Part shown: one piece after another, positions 8,230 through 17,102 of the stretch
Layout: each line of letters starts with the position of its first letter
Numbering within the stretch: position 1 is the first letter of the stretch
Assembly: GCF_029227915.1 (NCBI RefSeq)
Contig: NC_079884.1
Location: 24,738,001-24,802,000, forward strand
Reading direction: 5' to 3'
Length of the DNA stretch: 64,000 nucleotides
Source of the DNA: Hydractinia symbiolongicarpus
Taxonomy: Eukaryota; Cnidaria; Hydrozoa; Anthoathecata; Hydractiniidae
Notes under the pieces: model-generated
Told to the model about the DNA's origin: nothing
Databases searched by the model: none
What the model saw: only the letters and a program-made list of their open reading frames with translations
Program-made: the position numbers and the translations under genes

Positions 8230-9081
8230 TTAGATATTGTGTTGCCTTAAAACTCGACGAAGGATCTCGCTGGTGCCTGGTACGAAGGTTAGAAATGCTG
8301 ATGCGATAAATTCCTCTAATGTTTCCTTGTTGTCTCCGTTGCATCTTCTCCTCGTTTTAATTTCTACTTGCGTGATGACTTTATGACTGTATCCATTTGC
8401 GATTAATGCATTTCTTACACGTCGAATTTCTACTTTCCTCTTCTGTTTGTCACTGACTACGGTGTTGGCACGATTCAGTAATGAAGATATGACACTTCCT
8501 TTGCAAGATTTCTGATGGTTTGATTTGAAGTTAAGGTACTGTTCAGTGTATGTTGGTTTACGATACGCTGAAACTGAAATGGAACCATTCTTGCGTTTGA
8601 CCAAAGTGTCCAGGAAAGCGATACTTCCATCGTGTTCAAGCTCAACAGTGAATTTGATTTGTCGATGTAGGCCGTTGATGTGTTCGTGGAACTCTTCTAG
8701 ATGAGATCTTTTGATTATGGCGAATACGTCGTCAACAAATCTTTTCCAAAACTTTCGTCTGATGTGTCTAATGCTGTTGTCTCGTGTGCTTGCATGTATA
8801 TTTCTGCGACTACTGATGATGCATCCCATGGCAACTCCGTCTGTTTGAGTGTAGAAGTTCTTATCAAACAGATACCATGTTTTGGTTAGAACAAGTTCGA
8901 CCAAACGCAGAAAATCCGGTACTGGAATCTTCGTCTTTTCACCAAATGCAGCATCGTTTTCGATTAGTGTCTCTGATGTGTCTAATGCTGTTGTCTCGTG
9001 TGCTTGCATGTATATTTCTGCGACTACTGATGATGCATCCCATGGCAACTCCGTCTGTTTGAGTGTAGAAGTTCTTATCAA
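8230..9081 (-). pseudogene. Penelope-like reverse transcriptase, frameshifted by duplication
   Basis: The segment FVDDVFAI (catalytic Asp pair), the preceding DGVAMGCIIS and the following FLDTLVKR and YRKPTYTEQYL are typical of Penelope RT. The exact 214-bp duplication (8761-8974 and 8975-9188) repeats the DGVAMG region and shifts the frame by one base, so the first part of this frame is a wrong-frame copy. An in-frame TAA follows before the nuclease. Confidence 0.85.
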
Positions 9082-9188
9082 ACAGATACCATGTTTTGGT
9101 TAGAACAAGTTCGACCAAACGCAGAAAATCCGGTACTGGAATCTTCGTCTTTTCACCAAATGCAGCATCGTTTTCGATTAGTGTCTTT
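8761..9188. repeat. Perfect 214-bp tandem duplication inside the Penelope RT
   Basis: The base strings from 8761 and from 8975 are the same over 214 positions by eye. The period is not a multiple of three. Perfect identity implies a recent event or an assembly artefact. Confidence 0.9.
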
Positions 9189-9383
9189 TATGGGAACATT
9201 TGTGTAGAATGATGTGACATCAAATGATACCATGCATTCGTCGTCTGCTATCTTTATTTCTCTGATGTATTCTGAAAATTCTTATAAGTTTTTGCTGTGG
9301 TCACTAGCTGTGAATTTGCTGAGGATGGAAGCAACAAATTTTGATAGGTTGTATAACGGTGTTCCAGTGCAGGAGACTATTGG

Positions 9384-10080
9384 TCAAATTGGATTTCCCT
9401 GTTTATGAATTTTTGGTAGTCCGTAAAATCGCGGTGGTGGTCCGTCACAAGATTTCAGTCGGTAATACTGCTTATCATCGATGTATTCTTTTCGCTTCAA
9501 CTCCATTAAGATGTTCCTCGCTTCTCGTTTGATGACTTCTGTGGGATCTTTCTTGAGAAGTTTGTAAGGCCCGTTGTTGATGTGTTCGTTGCACTTGTTG
9601 ATGTAGTCAAGTGTATTCATGATAACCGTTGTTCTCCCCTCTGTAGCGTAAGGCTTACTTTAGCTCTTACTGTGTCTGCCTCTTCTTTTGGTAGATCTTT
9701 AATTGCCTCTTCTCCACTTTCGCAACTATTTCTTTCTTTGGAATTGAAGCTGGTGTCATACAGAAATTCATTCCTTGTGATAAAAGGTTTGTTTCTTCTG
9801 TCGTGAGTTGTCTGTTGGAGAGATTAACAATCCATTTGCTTATTTCTATACCTGTTTGTGTATTATCATTGAATCTATCATTGATTTTGTTGAACTTTTT
9901 AAGGTGTCTGTCTTTAACTGATCTCATTTCTTTTTCATACACGCTATCGTGAATATTCTTAACCTGTTTATATTGGTCGATGGAAAGTCTCGATTTGATG
10001 GTGTTGTCAAGATCAAGTATTTGGCGATGTAGGGTGTTACGTGATTTAGGTGGATTCTTTCTTGCAACAACTGGCGGCTT
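9384..10080 (-). pseudogene. Penelope-like element, N-terminal RT region, broken
   Basis: Open pieces at 9667-9942 and 9384-9620 carry Penelope features. The first has a WIVNLSNRQLTTEE segment followed by LLSQGMNF. The second has the RT fingers motif with FYGLPKIHK. A TGA replaces the codon after NPI, where most relatives have Arg. Past it, frames including PIVSCTGTPLYNLSKFVA and VSFDVTSFYTNVPI continue, with a further TAA between them. Confidence 0.75.
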
Positions 10081-10289
10081 GCGCGCTATAAGATTTTCTT
10101 ACTTCTTTCAGTCTTTACTCTGCAGGTAAGTCGAAGATCTTTAGGTGTTATTTCGTTGTGAAGACAACGTAGAGAAAACCAAAGATGGTTAGAGTATCGT
10201 GCGTATTTTATTCTTGAATTCTCTAGCGATCTGACTTCTGCCAAGATGGATTCTATGATGGAGATTATTTTGGTTTGTCTGTTCCGTAT

Positions 10290-10790
10290 TCATATTACTG
10301 TGGCTTCTGCGCTAATGTGTGTTGCTTTATCGTCAATCGTGTACAATCTGTTCTTGAACGTGATCCAGGTAACATTTTTGTCTGACCCCACTTTTCTAAT
10401 AATGAAACCGTTGTTGAGGAACATGTTAAACCACGTAGATCGAATACTAATCAACTTTAGGGCGATTCTCGTGCACTGACCTAGGTAGTCGTCAAAACGC
10501 GTAGGTTTGAATTTATTGTTGATGTACAGTTGTTTTCTCTTTCTTTTACCAGAAAAGATGAACAATTACTTGTGTGATCCAAGGGCGAAGTACAATTCAA
10601 ACCGGGAAAGTGGCCTCTGAGTATCACAAAGTTTGAACATCAAGATCTGTACATATCGACAGGCAACGCGCATACACCAGTGATATTCCAAGAGCTTGCC
10701 TAAAATCCAATCAGGATCGTAACAAATTACCTTAAAGATACCGTACGTTGCATGTCTACTATCATCCTTACTCGACATCTGGATTTGCAC
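10290..10790 (-). pseudogene. Upstream reading frame of the Penelope-like element, unknown domain
   Basis: Two open pieces (10566-10790 and 10290-10565) lie in one frame and are separated only by a TAA. Below 10,290 a continuing frame (FSLRCLHNEITPKDLR near 10,150) resembles the usual beginning of Penelope proteins. I cannot name the part above 10,290; it may be a 5' extension or leftover Maverick sequence. Confidence 0.4.
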
Positions 10791-11747
10791 AAGTGTCTCG
10801 CGAGTATGGTGCAGATACTAACGATTTGTATAAATTCAGAGCAGTGGTCAAAACATTGAGGGCGACTACTGAAGTTTATCATGCCTACAAGTCAGGGTCT
10901 TACCTGGAAATGTCTGACCATATTAAATGTGTTGAAAACTATAGGGGACAACTCCTGATACAAAACATTACGCAAATTTCCGAGTGCACTCTATTCTCCT
11001 CTAATTCCTTTTTCTTCAGCTTTTTCTATAGCGGTATTGTAAGAGATCACCTTGCTTCTCATCCCTTTAATGTTGCCATCAATGGTCTGCAGTTGCAGTT
11101 CAAACCCCTGCTTTCTCGCTCAGTAAGTACTCATTTGAAAGAAGTCTCTGCCATTACCGTTTAAGGGTCTTTGGCAACCTTTTTAATCATAAGCTCTATC
11201 TGCCTGTCGTTACCTCGTCAGCGTCTTTTTCGACATAGTCGCTTAAATTTTTCTGCGCATCTCCAAGCTCGTTTAGCTTTCATCCGCACTTTTTGCTTCA
11301 CGGTCCTTCTAGCTGTATCGTCAATGGTGAAACCTAGATCCACCAAGCGGTCTAGTTTGGATCACATTGACCTTCTAGAGCAAATCCTTTTTTTGGTTAA
11401 ATCTACACTATCAGGACCATTAAAATTCAAAAGCTTGTTCTTATCTCGCAACTCGAACATAAAACGTTGTCTGGCGTTTTAAATCCGAGCTTTGTCTCAA
11501 GAACGTCATAAAGAGAGTTAATCTTCGACTGCTTATAGATAACGTCGACCTTCCCCGGATTTAAGTCTTGTCTCTCCTGGATACATTCATCCTTAGATGT
11601 TGAAGTAAAACTGGTACCAGGGACGTCTGCAAGACCCTGAAAAGGACAGGTTGTCGTCTGTCTTGTCCTTATCCTGGAGGTCTTCGCTGGGTGCAAAATC
11701 TTTATCATGCACTATCTTACACTATCTTAATCACCTAATAAATAAAC
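10791..11747. other. Decayed coding-like sequence, probably Maverick
   Basis: Base composition matches the element rather than the host. On the minus strand, stretches in different frames look protein-like, notably 11427-11708 (282 bases open) and a basic helical stretch around 11,200-11,400. They are interrupted by several stops and frameshifts. An open plus-strand frame at 10748-11164 has no recognisable feature. I cannot assign any of these to a family. Confidence 0.4.
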
Positions 11748-12620
11748 ATGAAAAGTATGTTCGGAATGAAACTTGATTCAAACGAGGAGATTAAGACGAT
11801 GATAGGTACAAAGGGTAAAAGTAAACGTATCAAGATCAATCACGTACCTAGTACAATCAATCAGAACGACGACCTGTACGTAGACGTCCTCAATATAAGG
11901 CAAAACAATATCATATTTTCAGTTACATAGTCTTAGGCTCTTGTTTGATTCGGAGCTGACAAGCACGAATACAGAGCGTACAGTTGTCAGTATTATAGGG
12001 TAGAGTATCGTGTAGCGCCTCCGCATTACCCTGAACGACAACAAAGTCCAGACAATCAACGACTACAATGTGCTTGCAGTGTACAAAGAACTCTGGTTGC
12101 CCAAGTTTACACGTAAAAGTATCGTGTTTTTCAAGGTATTAATTCCAATGATGGTAACATCAGTGCGCTCCAGATAAAATGCAGTGGCCAGTCAGGGACA
12201 GACAATGCGAAAGCGTTTTTTGCAGACCACGGGAATACCTTTTGTATACCTCTAAAGGGAAATGTTCGACTGACCAGAGACCTGCTTATTAACTAACAAG
12301 GACTACATATGGACTGAAGTTTGTGCTACATTTTGCAGCGTACTCTACGGTGATCAAAGATGCAGGACCTGCCGCCTCAGGAAGCTCTACCGCAGCAAAG
12401 CTGGCAGATGCAACGTATAAAATCATTAACATTGCACTGGAGTTTGACAAAGTAAACTACGGGAGCCTTGCAAGTGCCATGGTATTGCGATAGCATTCCC
12501 CTTTGAAAGAATACTCCAGAGCAAGGTCATCACCATGAAAAAGGAGGATACGTCCTGTAATCTGCATATCGATCCTTTTACCAAGAACTTGAAGGGAGTC
12601 CTGTTGTCAAGTAAAAAAAA
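11748..12620 (+). pseudogene. Capsid-like (double jelly-roll hexon) remnant of the Maverick
   Basis: The first 60 codons (11748-11930) are open from an ATG preceded by AATAAATAAAC. After that, recognisable pieces lie in different frames, so several indels or stops have broken the gene. Pieces such as NVLAVYKELWLPKF (near 12,080) and, at the end, FERILQSKVITMKK and NLKGVLL (near 12,500-12,610) resemble the N-terminal and C-terminal conserved parts of Polinton/adintovirus major capsid proteins. The total of about 870 bases is shorter than a full hexon gene, so there may also be deletions. The family assignment is from memory of pattern only. Confidence 0.5.
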
Positions 12621-13828
12621 GTGTTTAAACCTTCCTTTTTTCTACATTTTCCTTGTTTTGTAATTTAACTTTACAGAAAAAGATATTTTTATCCTGTAAA
12701 AAACAAAAAGAATGTCATTTTTGCTGTATTGATTGATAACTGTCAAAAGTCTCAACGCACACAGGGTAGCTTGATGTTCTTGGCGTTATCCAATGAAAAC
12801 ATAACAAAAAAATCAAACCCGAAACCATGTTTATCCGAACGCGTTTAAAATAGATTCACGATTTTTTATGATAACTTGCAGGCAGAAGAAGGGCTCTGTA
12901 CCTATACCACTATTCTAAAAAACACCCTGGAAACCGCTATAATAAATGATCCTTTTTCTTGATCCGTCGAATATAATTTTTCGCGGACAAACATAGGGAC
13001 ATGTTCCCGCTTCGCAACCCGTTATATTCTATTGCTTTCGTTTAATCGAAGATATAAATGTATACGTTTTTGACTCGTTAAGGGCCCTTAACAAGTTGTA
13101 AAATTTCTTCGCGTGGCGTGTTTTGCTATTAGTTTTTCGTCGAAACCCAATTTTAAGTACTCGTATCAACAGTACAGACCCAAGATTATGGTCAATATGG
13201 AGCGCCAATACTGACAATATTACCATTAGGATTGTATATGGTCACGCGTGAAAATAAATGGTGCTCAAGCATATATGGTCAAGATTAAATATACAAGCCC
13301 AAGTGAAAGTTTAAAATATCTTGAAAATGGCCATATATATATTTAAAATGGACATAAATATAAATTTCATTCTAGTGTGCTTGATAATAATATCATCATC
13401 AGCGCGTCATAAGTAGCCTGTGGAAGCAGGAAACATTTTGTCCTGGAAGGAGGTCTGAAAGGAGTAGCAAATGGGAAACTATTCACGTCAGCAAATCCGC
13501 TGTTGTTAAATTTTTAGAATTATAAATATTATATTCAGTGGTATATGTGGGGGTTTGCCTACAAAGTGGCTTTGCTAGGTAACAGTCAAGCTAGAGAAGA
13601 ACATAAGCTGTCAGAAAAAGTGAGTCTTGAACAAAACTAGCTGGCTGCTGTCAGCAGTCAGTCAGGGAAATCCTCTTAATTAAGCTGTACATCTTAATTT
13701 GGATGTCAGCTTAATTAGTATGTATGATACAGTCTAATTAGGCGTTTTACAGCTTAGTTAAGATGTACAAAACTTTGATCGTCGAAAACACACATTTAAC
13801 TGAATTTTAGGCATCTATCGATAGCTAA
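12621..13828. other. AT-rich intergenic DNA
   Basis: No coding frame or RNA gene is evident. Composition changes here from element-like to host-like. The start of a MITE-like inverted repeat lies at 13,676. Confidence 0.6.
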
Positions 13829-14072
13829 AAACTAACTAACTAACTGAGCTAACTAACTGACTAACTGAGCTAACTAAAACTGAGCTAACTAACTAACTGA
13901 GCTAACTAACTGAGTAAATCGAATATTTAAGCACATATAAACATCTCCAATACCTTAGTTTTTTTATAGCACTCCGGATATCCGCTAAATTTAAAGTTTT
14001 TAAAAAAGCTGCTTAAATAGGCTGTATCACGTGACGTGCATCTTAACTAGGATGCAGTACAGCTTAAATTAA
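13676..14072. mobile_element. Possible MITE with imperfect terminal inverted repeats
   Basis: Left end TTAATTAAGCTGTACATC (from 13676) matches the reverse complement of the right end (14051-14072) with a few mismatches. Further copies of the TTAATTA/GCTGTACATC words occur inside. It has no coding capacity. Confidence 0.4.
13829..13917. repeat. Microsatellite of TAAC/TGAGC words
   Basis: CTAA and CTGAG words alternate irregularly (as in CTAACTAACTGAG) over about 90 bases. It lies inside the candidate MITE. Confidence 0.85.
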
Positions 14073-14384
14073 CTATCGCTACAATAACCATTGTTTCTAT
14101 TCTATATCTAGTGAACACGGGATGCTGGAAATACCATTCTTTTTTATAATGTAGTGGTTGTATTCCACTTGCAGGAAAATTAAATAGAAAGTGTATATTT
14201 ATAATATGGTGCGTATTAATAGTGCGCAGAGCTATTCATACGTAAAGTATGACATATTTACGCGAGAAAAAAGAATCCTAACCCTAACGCACTTTATGTA
14301 AGAATAGCGGATGTACATATATGTATATACGCAAAAAAGCGTACAAATATATATATACTACGAATTGAATATGGGGACTTTGTT

Positions 14385-14570
14385 TGATCGCATTTTAAAA
14401 GTTTAAGAACAAAGAACGGAGATAGAAATGCTTTTTTAGATCGCATTTTAAAAGTTTAAGAATGAAAAACTACAAAAATGTTTTTACATCCTATTTCAAA
14501 AATTTAGGAACAGAAATCGGCGATAGAAATGCATTTTTATATCGCGTTTTAAAATTTTAAAAATGAAAAA
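14385..14570. repeat. Degenerate ~50-bp tandem repeat, four units
   Basis: The word GATCGCATTTTAAAAGTTTA and close variants recur near 14386, 14439, 14487 and 14541, each followed by a purine-rich stretch. Confidence 0.6.
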
Positions 14571-14942
14571 AGCTTGTGTCAAAAAACACAATGTTATCAA
14601 ATAATCATGCTTAACTGAAGCAGGACGGCAAGTGTGCAGCAAGACACCTGTTGTAAAAAACATTTACTTGTAAAAAAATATATTTAATCCAGACAAAAAT
14701 TATAAAATATTAAAAAATTTTGGTGGAAAGGCCATCATAAGATTTTAAGCAGGCAGTAATTCAAAATTTCCGCCTATGGAATATTAAATCTGAAAACCTC
14801 AAATTATTTCATTACAGGAAAGTAAGAACACATTTCTTTTATCCCTGTACACCACACCGCACAGGGATTAATGTTTTGGCGTGGGGAACACACAAAGTTT
14901 ATGTTCTAACAAAGTTTACGGCCAGGAATCGTGATTTCCATT

Positions 14943-15003
14943 GCGAAACTATCATGGTTTTCATGATCCATCGCAATGAACATGATCATCACGATAGTTT
15001 CGC
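14943..15003. repeat. Hairpin with 11-bp arms (GCGAAACTATC)
   Basis: GCGAAACTATC at 14943-14953 pairs with GATAGTTTCGC at 14993-15003, and partial pairing continues inside (ATGATC words). It may be the core of a decayed foldback element spanning about 14,890-15,120. Confidence 0.5.
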
Positions 15004-15380
15004 GTTCTGCTATCTAATATTTTTATAATCATGACAGACACGATAGGATTTTTTGGATTATGGGTGTCGCCCATGATACACAATCACGACGATAGGCTTC
15101 CTGATAGTGGTACTGTATATCAGGATGTTTTTTTCAGAGAATTAATTGCATTAAATTTTATTCTTACAGTTTTTGTGAGGTTTCTTGTGATCCACATATA
15201 TATATATATATATCTATTCTTTTAGGATTTTTTTTTCTGTCATCAATAGAGCCAGGACATCTTAAAATAAGTCGCCATTTCCGTGCCTGCGTAGCAAAGC
15301 ACACACTTATGATGGAAAAATATGCTATACCTTTGTCTTATACATTGTTCAGCCTATATAATTCTTTATTAATTTTGCGT

Positions 15381-15407
15381 AGTGAAAAAAGTATTTAAAA
15401 GTGATTC
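15381..15407 (+). promoter_or_regulatory. Candidate 3' splice acceptor in the FKRP 5' leader
   Basis: A T-rich tract ends in GCGTAG at 15382, 25 bases before the FKRP ATG. Either a 5'-UTR intron or a trans-spliced leader could use it. Similar sites lie 31 and 27 bases before the starts of SLC5A7 and DNAAF5. Confidence 0.4.
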
Positions 15408-16871
15408 ATGCGGCTGCGGAAATGCCATTTATTTATGTTGGCCTTAGTTGTCTCCAACTTATTTCTACTTTGGTATATGACACATGTTGAAGAACAAAAG
15501 GTTGAAATACCTGATCGTGGACAGGCTGACGTAACAATAATTATTCCAGAATTTGAGCATTTTGATAATGATATTGAAGAAACGGTACGCAGCGCTGCTT
15601 CTCTGTATTCTCGTGCAACAATTCTTGTGTTGTCAGAGACTGTGCCATATCCATTCTTACATCTGCCTGCAAAATTAGCAAAGTTTGTCATACCTGCAAG
15701 TAACCCTACTATGCCAAGTTACCAATCTAATCCATTCTATTTTATAAAAACAGATTACATTTTGGTTTTACCAGATGGTGTGCGATTAAAAGATGAAGGA
15801 GTGCTGGAAGATCTTGTCTGGAAGTTAAAGGAAACTGCTAATCAAAATGTTCTTGTGGTACCCATAACATCACAACTTTGTACCAGTATTAAAGTTAACT
15901 TAAAACTTTGGTCATTAAGATATGCTTATGTAGGGGCAGATAAAAACTTGTGTGAGGCATTAACTGGTGATGTATTAATATTATTTCATAAGAATATAGT
16001 GCAAAACTTCACTGAAATATTTAGGCCTCCTTTTTATGAATCGTTTTATATTCAGGCAAAACTGAGAGATATTAAAATCAATGTTGTGAGTAATGAGTAT
16101 GTGTATCCTGGTAAAATACTATTCGCGAATAAGCATTACAAGTGGAAACATGATAGAAATATTGAGAGTAAGAAGATTGGACTTTACAAAAGATTTGGGA
16201 TAAAACGAGTTGTGAATCAAGAGGGTGTAGAGAAATATTATGGCTGTACAAAATCAACACAAAGATGTTTTCCCACAGTACTCAATGTGCCATATTATTT
16301 ATATGAGGGTAGATGGACACCTCCCTGTTGCTTAAATGCTTTACGGGAGACAGCTAGACATGTATTTTCCATGCTTGAAGGATATGGGTTAAACTATTGG
16401 TTAGAAGGAGGTAGTCTTTTGGGAGCAGCACGCTCTGGAGACATAATACCCTGGGATTATGATGTTGATATTGGCATTTTTTTGAATGAAGTTACAAATA
16501 AGTCTCGTTTTCTAGCAAACATATGGAATAGTCAGAAATTGTTTGATGGAAAAGGCTTTGTTTGGGAGCGGGCAAGAGAAGGTGATTTTATTCGAGTTCA
16601 ATATAGTGAAACAAACCATTTGCATGTGGATATATTTCCTTTCTATGAAAAGAACGGTGTTATGACAAAAGATACATGGTTTAAATCACATCGGCAAGAC
16701 ATGGAGTTTCCAGCTCATTTTTTGAAGCCTTTGAAAAGAATGCCTTTTATTGGTATCATGGCTCTTGTACCGAATAATTATGAAAAGTTTTTGGAGTTAA
16801 AATTTGGAAAAGGAGTTATAGATAATCCTCAATATCCTTTTCCAGAAAAATTGTTGGGTTTATCTGTTTAG
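15408..16871 (+). CDS. FKRP: Fukutin-related protein, ribitol-5-phosphate transferase
   Basis: This uninterrupted 487-codon frame aligns end to end with vertebrate FKRP (495 residues in human), which is also encoded in one coding exon. Residues about 7-24 form a signal anchor, as expected for a type II Golgi enzyme. The catalytic nucleotidyltransferase part begins with WLEGGSLLGAARSGD (331-345) and has the metal-binding DYDVD at 350-354. The zinc-binding cysteines are kept at 280, 287, 307 and 308, followed by the conserved RETAR helix. The C-terminus retains NNYEKFLELKFG and NPQYP. FKRP adds the second ribitol-5-phosphate from CDP-ribitol to the core M3 glycan of alpha-dystroglycan. The start is the first ATG in frame, placed exactly as in the vertebrate protein (MRL). 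Confidence 0.97.
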   Translation: MRLRKCHLFMLALVVSNLFLLWYMTHVEEQKVEIPDRGQADVTIIIPEFEHFDNDIEETVRSAASLYSRATILVLSETVPYPFLHLPAKLAKFVIPASNPTMPSYQSNPFYFIKTDYILVLPDGVRLKDEGVLEDLVWKLKETANQNVLVVPITSQLCTSIKVNLKLWSLRYAYVGADKNLCEALTGDVLILFHKNIVQNFTEIFRPPFYESFYIQAKLRDIKINVVSNEYVYPGKILFANKHYKWKHDRNIESKKIGLYKRFGIKRVVNQEGVEKYYGCTKSTQRCFPTVLNVPYYLYEGRWTPPCCLNALRETARHVFSMLEGYGLNYWLEGGSLLGAARSGDIIPWDYDVDIGIFLNEVTNKSRFLANIWNSQKLFDGKGFVWERAREGDFIRVQYSETNHLHVDIFPFYEKNGVMTKDTWFKSHRQDMEFPAHFLKPLKRMPFIGIMALVPNNYEKFLELKFGKGVIDNPQYPFPEKLLGLSV

Positions 16872-17096
16872 TTGTTCTTTATTAACTCTTTCATATTTAT
16901 ATTTTTTAAATTTTCTTTAATCAAATTACTAAAGCCTATAACATGATAGTTGCAGCTTTAATGCTCCTTGCAAGATTAAATAATTGGCTTTCTATTATAG
17001 CTTTAATTTTCTGTTAAACTTGCTAATCTTATTAGTAGATTTTTTATTTTTGTATTTCACCACTTGTTTTCTTACATCAATCCATGTGTTATTGTA

Positions 17097-17102
17097 AATA
17101 AA
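17097..17102 (+). terminator. Candidate FKRP poly(A) signal AATAAA
   Basis: AATAAA lies 225 bases after the stop and is followed by T/GT-rich sequence. Other A/T-rich candidates occur further on. Confidence 0.45.

Larger units (their letters stand above)
7860..10790 (-). mobile_element. Penelope-like retroelement (RT plus GIY-YIG), inactive
   Basis: Reading right to left, the element gives a long upstream region, a Penelope-type N-terminal segment, a reverse transcriptase and a C-terminal GIY-YIG endonuclease. This order is unique to Penelope-like elements. At least four in-frame nonsense codons (near 10,566, 9,384, 9,290 and 8,230) and a 214-bp tandem duplication break the single long frame. 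Outer limits are approximate: the 3' side by the end of the coding region, the 5' side by the last related frame. It lies inside the Maverick block, so it probably inserted there. Confidence 0.85.
1..12620. mobile_element. Maverick/Polinton (adintovirus-like) element, left end outside window
   Basis: The block contains a protein-primed DNA polymerase B, an A32/FtsK-HerA-type packaging ATPase and a decayed capsid-like reading frame. This combination defines Mavericks/Polintons and the related adintoviruses. Base composition is visibly more GC-rich than the flanks and drops near 12,620. Genes from 357 to 7,540 are on the minus strand, head to tail with short spacers; the capsid remnant is on the plus strand. 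A Penelope-like element interrupts the block at about 7.86-10.8 kb. I found no retroviral-type integrase, no protease and no terminal inverted repeat, but the left end lies outside the window. The right boundary is inferred from composition and the end of the capsid-like frame. The two halves could come from copies of different age, because the polymerase is open and the capsid is not. Confidence 0.82.

Noticed and set aside
10748-11164. Open plus-strand frame of 138 codons
   Set aside because: It overlaps decayed minus-strand coding-like sequence and shows no motif. I leave it unassigned rather than call a gene.
1-12620. Retroviral-type integrase and protease of a complete Maverick
   Set aside because: No matching motifs in this window; they may lie to the left of position 1 or be lost.
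14272-14288. CCTAACCCTAAC telomere-like words
   Set aside because: Only two units; no array.
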